Shown here: positions 33,679 to 43,305 of the stretch, in pieces
How the letters are laid out: every line of letters begins with the position of its first letter
How positions within the stretch are numbered: the stretch's first letter is position 1
Assembly (NCBI GenBank): GCA_919902505.1
Contig: CAKKRE010000007.1
Coordinates: 1-64,000, forward strand
DNA length: 64,000 nt
Reading direction: 5' to 3'
DNA from: Nitrospiraceae bacterium
GTDB taxonomy: Bacteria; Nitrospirota; Nitrospiria; Nitrospirales; Nitrospiraceae
The notes under the pieces: model-generated
What the model was told of the DNA's origin: nothing
The model's input: the letters and a program-made list of their open reading frames with translations, nothing else
Database searches by the model: none
Made by a program: the position numbers and the translations under genes

Positions 33679-34473
33679 TCATCGTAGACGCGTATACCTT
33701 TGGCGAAAGGGTTCACCAACCGGCACGTCTCCTAACCCTGATGCCTGGACCAGCCGGCAGTAGAACGCATCGGCGAGGGGCTGGAGGTTCACGCAATCGG
33801 CTTCGTTATAGGCGAGCAGCAGTCGCCGCGCGTCCTCATCCCGTTGATGTCGCCAGCGGTTCCACTGCCGCACGGCATCCTGTCCCGTGAAGTCATGGAG
33901 TGCTTCGGCTCGTTCGATGCCCATTCTGCGTTCGATAGCTTTGAGCCCCCCACGATAGCCGAGTTGTCGGCTGACTCCACAGAGATCGATATGGGGCTGT
34001 TCGAGCGGGAGATCTGGAAAGTGCGCGCGCAGCATGGGGAGGTCGAACGTCGACCCACAGAAGGTGACGAGCAGATCGTAGCGTGACACTTCTTCTCTCA
34101 GGCGAATGAGCCCCAGCGATTCACCTTGAACCAGCGCGGTATAGCCGTCTCGACCGTACAGACCGACTACGGTGATCTGCCCAAAGGAGTCGGTCTCGAT
34201 ATCGAGATAGAGCGCTCGCTCCCGCAACCATTCATAGAGACGCCACTGATGACGGGGAGGCACGGCTTTCGCGAAGTAGCGACTGTCGTCCTGAGTATGA
34301 TGCTCCCGGGCCTCCGCGATCCGGTCATCGAAGAGCGCCTTTCGATCTGCGCTGATTCCCTGGACCTCGCGAGTCGCAAGAAATCGGTCCCACCTGGAGA
34401 GACCTTCGCGCCAGAATCGACACTCAGTTCGAACGCCGACCCCCGGAAGTAAACAAAATGTTGAGGTAATCAT
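33679..34473 (-). CDS. RNase H-like (YprB-type) exonuclease-fold protein
   Basis: A 264-residue protein with a DEDD exonuclease fold: YLDIETD (D91, E93), then FCGSTFDLPMLRAHFP, and YNEADCVNLQPLAD. The order and spacing match the RNase_H_2/YprB family, thought to act on nucleic acids; the substrate is unknown. The N-terminal 70 residues carry no clear domain. It is transcribed away from the accessory patch and has a normal composition. Confidence 0.8.
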   Translation of the reverse strand: MITSTFCLLPGVGVRTECRFWREGLSRWDRFLATREVQGISADRKALFDDRIAEAREHHTQDDSRYFAKAVPPRHQWRLYEWLRERALYLDIETDSFGQITVVGLYGRDGYTALVQGESLGLIRLREEVSRYDLLVTFCGSTFDLPMLRAHFPDLPLEQPHIDLCGVSRQLGYRGGLKAIERRMGIERAEALHDFTGQDAVRQWNRWRHQRDEDARRLLLAYNEADCVNLQPLADAFYCRLVQASGLGDVPVGEPFRQRYTRLR

Positions 34474-34573
34474 TGCGGGTCATTCGCCGCTCGTGACAGA
34501 CAGGAAGAGAAGAGACACGCGGGGAGGTGGCTTAAGCGGGCGCTATCGAGGTCCTACTGAATTGCGTCGTCGG

Positions 34574-35824
34574 TTAGAGTTCTTCTCCGTACTTCAGAAA
34601 ATGCTGTTCCTTGGCGCCGTCGATCCAGTTGTCATGGCGAATGCGATCGGGGAAGGTGTTGAGTTCCGATGCCATATGTTCGACATCTTGATCCTTCCAT
34701 TCGGCGATCTGTCGGAACGTGAACATCCCCATGCGATTGAGGACGCGCTCCATCACCGGCCCGATTCCGTGGATCTGTTTGAGGTCGTCTTTTTGGGCCG
34801 GGTGACCTTTTCCTGCGCCCCGTTTTGTGGTGGAGCTACCGGTTGATCCCGAGTCGGCGGTTCCGGTGGACTTGGCTTGCGCGCTGAAGCGCTGCGCGAC
34901 GCGATACTCGACGAGTCGCTTGCGAAGTGCCCCGATTTCTTCCTCCCGCTCACTGATATCCATCACGCGGCGCTCTTCGGCCTCGCGGAGCGCGATGTCT
35001 TTCTTCTCCACCTCGCTCCGGAACATGTCCAATTCCGCAACCGTCGTCCGCAGGCGCTGAATCTCCGCGTCCCGTTCCTGCAATGTCTCTCCGAATCGCG
35101 CGAGGTCCTCCTGGCTCTGTGTTCGTAGATTGGCGAGGTCCAGCTCGATTGCAGTGAGGCGTGCCTGGGTCTGAGCGAGTTCCTGTTCTTTGGCCTGTAG
35201 TATGGCTGACGCGCGGGCGCGATCCTGTTCCTGTTCGCGCTCCAATCGGCGGCTCTTTTCCAGGAACGGTTCCAACTCTTCCGTACGGGCGCGCAGCCGG
35301 GCGATCTCGGCATCTTTCGGCGCCAGTTGCTCCACCCAGGTTTTTAAGGTGGCAATCTCCTGGTCGCGGGCAATCAGCACGTCTTCAGCATTCTCCATCT
35401 GCGCCTGCATCTCGGCAAATCCCGTCGATTGCGCCTTGATCTTGGCTTCGGCTTCTTCGACCTCGCGTCGGAGGGTATCCCGTTCACGTTCGGCGGCATG
35501 CAGGCGCACACCCTTTTCCCGGACTTCCGTCTGCAAGGTGGTGAGTTGTTCGACCTTGGCGGCGAGATCGGCGGTCAGGTCTTTGAGGGCTGCTTCGGAG
35601 GTGATCATCTTGCCTTCCAGCATCTGGACGGCAGAGGTGCGCACCTTCAACTCATGGTTGAGGGTATCCAGTTCATGTTCGCGCCCGCGGAGCCGGGTGG
35701 CGATTTCGGACAGCTGCTGACGTTTTTCAGAGGTGGCAAAGCTGCGGAGCAGCCAGCCCATCATCAGTCCGATGGTCGCCGCCACCAGCAAGCACCCCAC
35801 CATTTGCAGAATCATGGCTCCCAT
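34574..35824 (-). CDS. Membrane-anchored coiled-coil protein with C-terminal helix-hairpin-helix domain
   Basis: A 416-residue protein. A membrane helix lies near residues 5-25, a long charged coiled coil covers about 30-310, and a Ser/Gly/Thr linker leads to a C-terminal domain beginning DLKQIHGIGPVMERVLNRMGM. That last part matches the small helix-hairpin-helix (flap-endonuclease-like) domain seen at the ends of many bacterial membrane and coiled-coil proteins. The function is unknown; DNA or protein tethering at the inner membrane is a guess. It follows the OmpA-like gene by 4 bases on the same strand. Confidence 0.75.
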   Translation of the reverse strand: MGAMILQMVGCLLVAATIGLMMGWLLRSFATSEKRQQLSEIATRLRGREHELDTLNHELKVRTSAVQMLEGKMITSEAALKDLTADLAAKVEQLTTLQTEVREKGVRLHAAERERDTLRREVEEAEAKIKAQSTGFAEMQAQMENAEDVLIARDQEIATLKTWVEQLAPKDAEIARLRARTEELEPFLEKSRRLEREQEQDRARASAILQAKEQELAQTQARLTAIELDLANLRTQSQEDLARFGETLQERDAEIQRLRTTVAELDMFRSEVEKKDIALREAEERRVMDISEREEEIGALRKRLVEYRVAQRFSAQAKSTGTADSGSTGSSTTKRGAGKGHPAQKDDLKQIHGIGPVMERVLNRMGMFTFRQIAEWKDQDVEHMASELNTFPDRIRHDNWIDGAKEQHFLKYGEEL

Positions 35825-35828
35825 AGGT

Positions 35829-36740
35829 TCACCGTTCCTCTTTCACACGAAATTCGATGCGCCGGTTTTTCTTCGACGCGGCGCGCGTCCGGTCCTGGCT
35901 CAGAGGGCGCGTCGATCCATAACCGACGGCGGTCAGCCGATTCGGCACCTGATGTTCTACGAGGTATTGCCGGACCGCCTCGGCTCTGGTGCGGCTCAGT
36001 TGCAGGTTGTAGTCGGGATCACCGTAGGAGTCGGTGTGGCCGCCGATTTCGATGACCGCATCGGGTGCCCGCTTGAGCGCCGGCACCAGTTTGTCCACCA
36101 CGGCTCGCCCCTTCGAGGTGAGAACCGCGCTGTTGCTTTCGAATGCGATATGTTCCCCCCGCAATATCTCATCCAGCCCGGCTTGGACTTGGGTTCGAGA
36201 TGCATGCGGCGCGGTGGACGGTTGGCCGGCGGGCGCAAGGTTGGCCTGACTCGCGGAGCCTGGGAACACGACGGTCACCTGGTCCTGTACGTGTATGGAG
36301 GTTCCGAGCAGTGAAGCCACTTCATGGAGCAGTTTTGTTTTTGCGTCCGCGCTTGGGACTGCGCCTTTGACCGTCACCGTCTGGCCGGAGAGGGAGAGGG
36401 TGGCCTGATGGTGCTGGAGTGTGACCGCCTGGGTGAGGAGTGCGGGGAGGGCGGCTTCCCATCCAGCGGCCTGGCCGTCTTCGATGATGGTCAGATTGTC
36501 GGTGACACGCAGCCTGAGGCTCTTGGCGAGATCTTGTGCGCGCGCCACCGCGGTGACTTTGGCCTCCTCGCCGGCCACCGCGCCGGACAGTGTCAGCTGG
36601 CCGTTTTCAATGTGGGCACTGAACGCAGGGTGACCGGTCGCCGACGACGGCACCGGCAGGTGTCGAGGGATGCAGAGGAACGCCAGTAATGTGAGGGCGA
36701 AGAGTCCTACGCCGAAAATAATTCCGCGCGACATGCGCAA
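35829..36740 (-). CDS. OmpA-family protein with N-terminal BON-like repeats
   Basis: A 303-residue protein with an N-terminal membrane or signal segment (about residues 5-25), two BON-like alternating segments (about 40-160) and a C-terminal OmpA domain (about 190-303). The OmpA domain has the peptidoglycan-binding pattern GGHTDSYGDPDYNLQLSRTRAEAVRQYL and RRIEF. The layout recalls ArfA of mycobacteria. An in-frame ATG (36734) is close to the chosen start. It pairs with the coiled-coil gene downstream. Confidence 0.82.
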   Translation of the reverse strand: MRMSRGIIFGVGLFALTLLAFLCIPRHLPVPSSATGHPAFSAHIENGQLTLSGAVAGEEAKVTAVARAQDLAKSLRLRVTDNLTIIEDGQAAGWEAALPALLTQAVTLQHHQATLSLSGQTVTVKGAVPSADAKTKLLHEVASLLGTSIHVQDQVTVVFPGSASQANLAPAGQPSTAPHASRTQVQAGLDEILRGEHIAFESNSAVLTSKGRAVVDKLVPALKRAPDAVIEIGGHTDSYGDPDYNLQLSRTRAEAVRQYLVEHQVPNRLTAVGYGSTRPLSQDRTRAASKKNRRIEFRVKEER

Positions 36741-37085
36741 GCCTTTATCGTCTCAGGCACGAGGCCCCGCTGCGGCATCGAGTCGCCGTGGGCTGGTGTC
36801 GTTTCAAGACTTCGAGTGTTACTTGATTAAGCTGATGCGGCACCTCATGTTGGCGCATCTCTATCGGCGGAAGGGTATCACATCGCCGGCACTCATGCTA
36901 GCCTGGATTCTTAGCAGAGGCCGGCGTCTGCCGGCTGATTTCGCGTCGCGCAGCCGAGCCGTTCGGGGTCGAGTTCAGGTGTGTCCGGCTTGCAGTCGTC
37001 GTGAGCCATCTGGTATTGTCACGGCGCTTTTCGTCTAGCTCATGGTTTCCCACCCACACGATATCCATAGTTGAAGGAGTTCATC
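36741..37085. other. Intergenic region before purH
   Basis: It should contain divergent promoters for the OmpA-like gene and purH. A short GCCGGC-GTCT-GCCGGC hairpin lies near 36922. No gene or riboswitch was recognised. Confidence 0.4.
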
Positions 37086-38639
37086 ATGGCCAGCATTGCG
37101 CGGGCACTGATCAGTGTTTCTGATAAGACCGGAGTCGTCGAGATGGCGAAGGGGCTGGCGGCCCTGGGTGCCGAAGTGTTATCCACCGGTGGAACCGCGA
37201 AGGCCTTGCGTGAGGCAGGCGTGGCTGTCACCGACGTGGCCGCGTACACGGGATCGCCGGAGATCCTGGACGGGCGCGTGAAAACGTTGCACCCGAAAAT
37301 TCATGGCGGACTCCTCGGCCGCCGTCGCGTGCCCGATCATGTGGCGCAGATGCAGCAACATGGCATCGGCAACATCGATGTGGTGGTGGTCAATCTCTAT
37401 CCCTTCGAATCGACCATCGCGAAGCCCAATTGTCCGTTCGAAGAGGCCATTGAAAATATCGACATCGGTGGCCCGTCGATGTTGCGATCCGCCGCGAAGA
37501 ACCATGAAGACGTGCTGGTCCTGGTCGATCCCGCCGACTACGGCCGGGTGCTGGAGGCGCTGAAGTCCGGTTCCGTGACGCCCGCGTTGCGCCGTGAGTT
37601 GGCCATGAAAGTGTTTCAGCATACGGCCCGGTACGACAGCCTGATCGCCGGGTATCTTGAAAAGCAGGTGCAGGGGAGCGAGGTGAAATTCCCCGCCATT
37701 CTCTCACTCCAGTTTGAGCGTGTGGAGACGTTGCGCTACGGAGAAAATCCCCATCAGCAGGGGGCGTTCTATCGTGAAATGAATGCCAAGGAGCCGGCCG
37801 TGTCGCGCGGGAAAATTCTGCACGGCAAGGCCATGTCCTACAATAATTTCCTCGACTCCAACTCGGCGCTCGAACTCGTGAAGGAGTTCGAGCAGACCGC
37901 GGTGGCCATCATCAAGCACAATAACCCCTGCGGTTGCGCACTCGGTGCGACACCGGTGGACGCCTATGTGAAGGCGCGCGCGACCGACCCCGTGTCGGCG
38001 TTCGGCGGTGTCATTGCCTTCAATCGTCCGGTGGATTTGGCTGCGGCAAAGGAAATCACCTCGACCTTCGTCGAGGTCGTCATCGCGCCGGGCTTCGCCG
38101 AGGACGCGCTGGCTGAACTCAAGCGCAAGAAGGACATCCGTCTCCTGGACGTGGGACCGCTGAGTAAGGCGACTGCGGAGGGATACGATCTCAAGAAGCT
38201 GGTGGGCGGATTGATCGTGCAGGATCGCGATCTGGGCACGATCAAGGACATCAAGGCACTGGCGGTCCCGACCTCGCGTAAGCCGACCGAGGAAGAATAT
38301 GCCGCCTGCGCGTTTGCCTGGGTGGTCTGTAAACATGTGAAGTCGAACGCCATCATCTATGGACGGCCGGGCGAAATCGTGGGAATCGGAGCCGGACAGA
38401 TGAGCCGGGTGGACTCGGTGAAGCTTGCTGTTATGAAGGCCCAGTCCACAGTCAAAGGATGCGTCATGGCGTCCGATGCCTTTTTCCCGTTCCGTGACGG
38501 CATCGACGCGGCCGCGGAAGCCGGGATTACCTGTGTGATTCAGCCGGGCGGTTCGATCCGCGACCCTGAAGTGAGGAAGGCCGTGGATGAGCATGGGATG
38601 GCGATGATACTGACCGGCATGCGCCACTTCCGCCACTAA
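37086..38639 (+). CDS. purH: Bifunctional AICAR transformylase / IMP cyclohydrolase
   Basis: A 517-residue PurH. The N-terminal MGS-like domain (about residues 1-130) has [32 protein letters not shown] and [12 protein letters not shown]. The C-terminal AICAR transformylase has [24 protein letters not shown] and a final [23 protein letters not shown]. It catalyses the last two steps of IMP synthesis. The ATG at 37086 has GAAGGAG 7 bases upstream. purD follows after a 170-bp gap that holds a repeat element. Confidence 0.97.
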   Translation: MASIARALISVSDKTGVVEMAKGLAALGAEVLSTGGTAKALREAGVAVTDVAAYTGSPEILDGRVKTLHPKIHGGLLGRRRVPDHVAQMQQHGIGNIDVVVVNLYPFESTIAKPNCPFEEAIENIDIGGPSMLRSAAKNHEDVLVLVDPADYGRVLEALKSGSVTPALRRELAMKVFQHTARYDSLIAGYLEKQVQGSEVKFPAILSLQFERVETLRYGENPHQQGAFYREMNAKEPAVSRGKILHGKAMSYNNFLDSNSALELVKEFEQTAVAIIKHNNPCGCALGATPVDAYVKARATDPVSAFGGVIAFNRPVDLAAAKEITSTFVEVVIAPGFAEDALAELKRKKDIRLLDVGPLSKATAEGYDLKKLVGGLIVQDRDLGTIKDIKALAVPTSRKPTEEEYAACAFAWVVCKHVKSNAIIYGRPGEIVGIGAGQMSRVDSVKLAVMKAQSTVKGCVMASDAFFPFRDGIDAAAEAGITCVIQPGGSIRDPEVRKAVDEHGMAMILTGMRHFRH

Positions 38640-38642
38640 ATC

Positions 38643-38764
38643 GGCTTCTGAAAATGGCCGCCAGCTGCGTTCTCGGTCAGCCCGAGGCTTCAACGTACCA
38701 ACCATGGTACGCCTCAGCCTCTGGTTTCCCTGCGGCCTTGCTGGACGACCATTTTGAGAAGCCT
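38643..38764. repeat. 122-bp inverted-repeat element, copy 1
   Basis: The ends GGCTTCTGAAAATGG and CCATTTTGAGAAGCC are reverse complements with one mismatch. The interior GCCAGCTGCGTTCTCG and CTGCGGCCTTGCTGGACG matches the element at 53335-53459. It sits between purH and purD. Confidence 0.75.
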
Positions 38765-38809
38765 CAGGTGCGAGCATCTGTGCACTTCCCGTAAAGTAAA
38801 GGTTGAGCT

Positions 38810-40087
38810 GTGAAGATTCTTGTTGTCGGTGGTGGCGGGCGTGAGCATGCCATGGTGTGGAAGATCGCCCAAAGTCCACGGAAGCCGCAGATATTCTGTG
38901 CGCCGGGGAATGCCGGCATTGAAGGTCTCGCCACCTGTGTCCCGATCAGGGCGGATGATCTTGAGGGGCTCAAAGCGTTTGCGCTCAAGGAGCAGATCGA
39001 TCTCACCGTGGTCGGTCCTGAGGCGCCGTTAGCGTTAGGCATTGCAGATGAGTTTCGCAAGGCGCGACTGAAAATATTCGGTCCGACCAAGGCTGCGGCG
39101 CGCTTGGAGTCCAGCAAGAGTTTCTCCAAAGACATCATGGCCGCCAATCGAATCCCCACGGCGGCTGCGCGCAGTTTCGAGCGGATGGACCAGGCCTTGG
39201 CCTATCTGGACGAGCAGCCGGTGCCGATCGTGATCAAGGCCGACGGACTCGCGCAGGGCAAAGGGGTGGTCGTGGCCACGACGCGCGAGGAAGCCAAGCA
39301 GGCCGTCCGCGATGCCATGGAGAAATCCGTGTTCGGCCAGGCCGGACATCGTGTGCTGATCGAAGAGTTTCTGGACGGCGAAGAGCTCACGCTCATGGCT
39401 TTTACCGACGGGAAGACCGTGGTTTCCATGGTTTCGGCTCAGGACCACAAACGAGTGGGAGACGGCGACAGCGGACCCAATACCGGCGGCATGGGCGCCT
39501 ATGCTCCGGCTCCGATCGCCACGGCTGCACTGCGTGAACAGGTGACGCGTCAGGTGCTTCAGCCGACGGTCGATGCGCTGGCCCGCATGGGTTGCCCTTT
39601 TCAAGGTGTGCTCTACGCCGGCCTCATGGTCGTGAAGGGCACGCCCTATGTGCTGGAGTTCAACGCGCGTATGGGCGATCCTGAAACCGAGGTTGTGCTG
39701 CCGCTCCTAAAGACCGATCTCGTCGAGGTGATGGAGGCGGTGGTCGAGCATCGCCTGGATGAACTGACGGTAGAATGGCATCCGGATACGGCTGTCTGCG
39801 TCGTGATGACGTCGCCTGGTTATCCCGGTTCCTATCCGACCGGCCTTCCCATTCAGGGTCTGCCTCTTCCATCCGACGAATCACGCGTCGCGGTGTTCCA
39901 CGCCGGTACGAAACGGGAGTCGGGGCATGTGGTGACTGCGGGGGGACGAGTTCTGGCCGTCACCGCCTGGGGGCCTTCTTTGCTCGATGCGCGGGCGCAG
40001 GTGTATCAAGCGGTGCCTTCGATTTTGTTTGAAGGACGCCATTATCGAACCGATATCGCGCATCGGGCCTTGCCGCACAAGATTTGA
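38810..40087 (+). CDS. purD: Phosphoribosylamine-glycine ligase
   Basis: A 425-residue GARS: KILVVGGGGREHAM at the N-terminus, VVGPEAPLALGIAD, VIKADGLAQGKGVVVA, VLIEEFLDGEELTLMAF, GPNTGGMGAYAPAP and FNARMGDPETEVVLPL. It starts with GTG at 38810, preceded by AAGG. It catalyses the second step of purine synthesis. Confidence 0.97.
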   Translation: MKILVVGGGGREHAMVWKIAQSPRKPQIFCAPGNAGIEGLATCVPIRADDLEGLKAFALKEQIDLTVVGPEAPLALGIADEFRKARLKIFGPTKAAARLESSKSFSKDIMAANRIPTAAARSFERMDQALAYLDEQPVPIVIKADGLAQGKGVVVATTREEAKQAVRDAMEKSVFGQAGHRVLIEEFLDGEELTLMAFTDGKTVVSMVSAQDHKRVGDGDSGPNTGGMGAYAPAPIATAALREQVTRQVLQPTVDALARMGCPFQGVLYAGLMVVKGTPYVLEFNARMGDPETEVVLPLLKTDLVEVMEAVVEHRLDELTVEWHPDTAVCVVMTSPGYPGSYPTGLPIQGLPLPSDESRVAVFHAGTKRESGHVVTAGGRVLAVTAWGPSLLDARAQVYQAVPSILFEGRHYRTDIAHRALPHKI

Positions 40088-40113
40088 TCCGGGCAGTTTT
40101 CGGCCATTATTCC

Positions 40114-40761
40114 ATGGCTCTTGTCCTTCCCTTTACCGACACAACTTGCGATCGCGTTCTGCCTGATGTCCGACAGGTGTTGGATGCGCACGGCGTTCTC
40201 GCGTTGCCCACCGAAACATACTACGGTTTGGCGGTCCGTCCCACAGATGACGCGGCGCTGCGACGTCTGATCGAATTGAAAGGGCGGCCATCCGACAAGC
40301 CGATTCTGGTGCTCATCGGAAGCCTGGACCAATTGCCTCAGTTGGTACAGGCGATTCCTCCCGCCGCAGCCCTCCTGATGGAACAGTTCTGGCCCGGGCT
40401 CCTGACCATCGTGTTTCCTGCGGCGCCTGACTTGCCGGCGCTGTTGACGGCGGGGACCGGAACGATCGGGGTGCGGCAGGCTCCCTTGCTTCAGCTCCAG
40501 CATTTGTTGCGGCACACCGGCCCCCTGACCGGGACCAGTGCCAATCGCTCTTCAGAACCACCGCTCGATAACGCCGTGGCCGTGCAGCGCGCGTTGGGGG
40601 CAGGGGTGGATCTCATTTTGGATGGCGGGCACACGCCGGGAGGTCTCCCTTCTACCATGGTGGATGCGCGCGACCGCCCGCACCTGCTTCGAGCCGGGGC
40701 CCTCTCCACGGACCTGATCCGCGCGGCGCTTGCGCGGCAGGGTTACGAACTTTCATCATGA
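40114..40761 (+). CDS. L-threonylcarbamoyladenylate synthase (Sua5/YrdC family)
   Basis: A 215-residue Sua5/YrdC/YciO protein. Family marks are GVLALPTETYYGLAV, KGRPSDKPILVLI, FWPGLLTIVF, GTIGVRQ and GPLTGTSANRSS. It makes the threonylcarbamoyl-AMP used for t6A in tRNAs. Start: ATG at 40114; an in-frame TTG at 40084 that overlaps the purD stop is the alternative. It is shorter than Sua5 proteins with the extra domain. Confidence 0.87.
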   Translation: MALVLPFTDTTCDRVLPDVRQVLDAHGVLALPTETYYGLAVRPTDDAALRRLIELKGRPSDKPILVLIGSLDQLPQLVQAIPPAAALLMEQFWPGLLTIVFPAAPDLPALLTAGTGTIGVRQAPLLQLQHLLRHTGPLTGTSANRSSEPPLDNAVAVQRALGAGVDLILDGGHTPGGLPSTMVDARDRPHLLRAGALSTDLIRAALARQGYELSS

Positions 40762-40809
40762 TTTGATGCTCGGTTGTCGGTATAATTCACCCTCATGGGA
40801 GGATCACTT

Positions 40810-41253
40810 ATGCTCATTCGTTCACGTCGCGCGGTGATGGGACTGTCTACGCTCGGGGTCGGTGCGATGCTTCTGCTGTCGGGGTGCGATTTCTGGCCGC
40901 CGGCTCTCCAGGCTCAGATCGAACAGTTGCACTCGGAAGCCCAGCAGGCGGCAGCGGACAAGGCGCTGCTGCAGAATCAGCTCAACGCCGCGAACAAGGC
41001 GAAAGAGGAACTGCAGATTCGGGTGGAAGATTTGACGCGGGTGAATAAAGAAAAGTCCGCGATGATCGCGAACCTGGAACACACGATCGCCGCCGCAAGA
41101 GAACGCGCTGCGAAAGCCACGAAGAGCAGTGCGGTCAAGCCGGTCGCAAAACCAGCCGTGAAGAAGTCTGTCACGCCGACGCACAAGCCCACAGCGAAGT
41201 CCTCGGTCAGGTCCCACAGCACCAAGAAAACAAAACCTGTCCCGGTGAGGTAA
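40810..41253 (+). CDS. Coiled-coil lipoprotein with basic tail
   Basis: A 147-residue protein with a lipoprotein signal peptide ending in LLLSGC (lipobox Cys about residue 25). The mature part begins with a coiled coil (about 35-105) and ends with a Lys/Pro/Ser-rich tail of about 45 residues. It is probably an outer-membrane or periplasmic scaffold. The ATG at 40810 is preceded by GGAGG at 8 bases; the ATG at 40795 would leave no such site. A TATAAT at 40781-40786 could be its -10 box, but no matching -35 is seen. Confidence 0.75.
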   Translation: MLIRSRRAVMGLSTLGVGAMLLLSGCDFWPPALQAQIEQLHSEAQQAAADKALLQNQLNAANKAKEELQIRVEDLTRVNKEKSAMIANLEHTIAAARERAAKATKSSAVKPVAKPAVKKSVTPTHKPTAKSSVRSHSTKKTKPVPVR

Positions 41254-41572
41254 ACACCCGTCACACCTGTTGCCAGTGGTGCCTGTTCCTTCTGCACGCC
41301 GGACTGGTACAGCGTTGAAACATTCCGTCAACGGCGTTCCCGCATGGTTCCGGGCATCTACGTACTGCAAGGAGACGCGTTGATCCTACAGCGCTGCCGG
41401 CGTACCGTCTCACCGGCGTCCAGCGACCTGGCGCTCCTCTACCGCCGCGCCGCAGGCTTCGCTGCGGCTCCACTAGGCAGCGAGTGTGAACGGCCTGAGG
41501 AGGATGTGCCGGAAATACGTGACCGCCGGCGCTGAAGCGCACAGGGGGGGGCAACCATCTGGCAAGAACCTG
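41254..41572. other. Intergenic region with degraded repeat
   Basis: Around 41311-41345 it contains GTTGAAACATTCCGTCAACGGCGTTC, similar to the arms of the repeats at 53335 and 53554. A GCCGCAG-GCTTCG-CTGCGGC hairpin lies near 41450. No gene was recognised. It lies between convergent genes. Confidence 0.4.
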
Positions 41573-41977
41573 CTAGGTACTTGAGGCCGATGAGGAGCTT
41601 GAGCCCGAGGTGCTCGTGCCGGATGAGGATGTACTCGTACTCGTCGATGTCGTCGAGCTTGGAGTTGCCGCAGGGGCAGGAGCAGGCGTTGTCGTGGAAC
41701 TTGTGCCTCCGCCTTCAGAGGAAGCCGGTGTCTTTGTCTTATCCGTGCCGGACGCCGCCGGTTTCTCGGAGGTGTCGCTTCCCGAGCCGGGTTTCATCTT
41801 GTCCGAATAGTCGGTGATATACCACCCGCTGCCTTTGAACATGATGGCAGGGGAAGAGATCAGCTTCGTCACTTCTTTTCCGCAACGCACACATTCCTTG
41901 ATGGGCTCATCCTTGATGCTTTGCTTCACCTCGAAGCGGTGGGCACAGCTCGTACATTGATATTCATATATGGGCAC
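41573..41977 (-). CDS. FmdB-type zinc-ribbon protein with low-complexity tail
   Basis: A 134-residue protein. The first 50 residues are the FmdB regulatory zinc ribbon (MPIYEYQCTSCAHRFE, then CVRC near residue 30, and IMFKGSGWYITDY). The rest is a Ser/Thr/Pro/Ala/Gly low-complexity tail of about 70 residues. The family's function is unsettled. The tail repeats simple codons, so its length may vary between strains. Confidence 0.87.
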   Translation of the reverse strand: MPIYEYQCTSCAHRFEVKQSIKDEPIKECVRCGKEVTKLISSPAIMFKGSGWYITDYSDKMKPGSGSDTSEKPAASGTDKTKTPASSEGGGTSSTTTPAPAPAATPSSTTSTSTSTSSSGTSTSGSSSSSASST

Positions 41978-42111
41978 GGGTCATTCCTCCTCTGGTCACC
42001 TAGCGTCGCGCGGTGTCCTGATGCTCGATTTGCCCTGATTCGCTACGCCATCTTGTAGTCGCTTCGATGTAGCCAAAATCAAGTGCTACGACGTGTTGAG
42101 GTCCTCTGATC

Positions 42112-43305
42112 TTAGGACAACCGGCGGAGAGCCGCCTCGATACGGGTCAATCCTCGCTCGATCGCTTCCATGGCGGTCGCATAGGACAGCCGAATGTGAA
42201 TGTCGCTGCCGAACGGCTCGCCGGGCACCACCGCCACCTGGGCCTCGTTGAGTAGATAGGTCGCCAGGTTCGCTGCAGAGCCGATGGGCTGATCCTTCCA
42301 GCGCTTGCCCAACAGGCCGCTCACATTCGGGAACGCATAAAACGCCCCCGTGGGCATGCGGCAGGTCACGCCGGGCATCTTGTTGAGACGGTCGACCATG
42401 ACGCGTCGGCGACGGTCAAATTCTGTCACCATGATTTTGGTAAAGGGATTTCCGAGGCGAAGCGCCGCCACCGCAGCTTTCTGTGAAATCGAACAGGGGT
42501 TCGAGGTGCTCTGGCTTTGAATGTTGGCCATGGCTGTCAGTAAGGGCTTTGGCCCTGCGGCATACCCGATGCGCCAGCCGGTCATGGCGTAGGCTTTCGA
42601 CACCCCGTTGATGACGACGGTTCGTGCCGCCACCTCCGGGCTCAGGGTCGCAATGCTGATGTGCCGGACGCCATCGTAGAGCACTTTTTCGTAGATCTCG
42701 TCCGAGATGATGACCAGGTCGTGGCGGAGGGCTACGGCCGCAATCCCTTCGAGTGTCTTTCGATCGTAGGTGGCGCCGGTCGGATTACAGGGACTGTTGA
42801 CGATGATGGCCTTGGCCCGTGGCGTGATGACGGCTTCCAGCGCCTCTTGGCTGATCGTATACCCGTCCTCTTCCCGCGTCTGCAGCAGAATCGGCGTAGC
42901 ATCGTTGAGCAGGGTCTGGTCCTGATAGGAAACCCAGAATGGGACGGGAATAATCAGTTCATCGCCCGCTTCAAGAAGGGCCTCTGCCAGGTTGTAGAGC
43001 GAATGTTTGGCGCCGCAGGAGACGAGGATCTGCGACTTGTCGTACTGAAGGCCTTGCTCCTCCTTCAACTTATCCGCAATTGCCCCGCGCAATTCATCGA
43101 TGCCTGAGGAGGCCGTATATTTCGTGAAGCCGGCGCGAATGGCGGCTTCTGCCGCCGCCTTCACCGGTTCGGGCGTATCGAAGTCCGGTTCTCCGGATGC
43201 GAAATCGATGACATCGATCCCTTGTGCCGCCATCGACTTGGCTGTGGCGGTAATGCTGAGGGTCGGGGAGGGGACAATTCGTCCGACACGGGCTGCAAGT
43301 TTCAT
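42112..43305 (-). CDS. Class I/II aminotransferase, aspartate type
   Basis: A 397-residue PLP enzyme of fold type I. Marks are IDFASGEPDFDTPE, NSPCNPTGATYD, SDEIYEKVLYDG, the PLP-lysine motif GVSKAYAMTGWRIGYAAG and an arginine for the alpha-carboxylate in DIHIRLSYA. It fits the AspC/AAT-Ib group (aspartate or prephenate aminotransferase). The exact substrate is not resolved. It overlaps the coaD start by 4 bases. Confidence 0.88.
   Translation of the reverse strand: MKLAARVGRIVPSPTLSITATAKSMAAQGIDVIDFASGEPDFDTPEPVKAAAEAAIRAGFTKYTASSGIDELRGAIADKLKEEQGLQYDKSQILVSCGAKHSLYNLAEALLEAGDELIIPVPFWVSYQDQTLLNDATPILLQTREEDGYTISQEALEAVITPRAKAIIVNSPCNPTGATYDRKTLEGIAAVALRHDLVIISDEIYEKVLYDGVRHISIATLSPEVAARTVVINGVSKAYAMTGWRIGYAAGPKPLLTAMANIQSQSTSNPCSISQKAAVAALRLGNPFTKIMVTEFDRRRRVMVDRLNKMPGVTCRMPTGAFYAFPNVSGLLGKRWKDQPIGSAANLATYLLNEAQVAVVPGEPFGSDIHIRLSYATAMEAIERGLTRIEAALRRLS

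Noticed and set aside
36670..37038. 122-codon frame on the plus strand before purH
   Set aside because: It overlaps the OmpA-like gene on the other strand and has no ribosome site or family.
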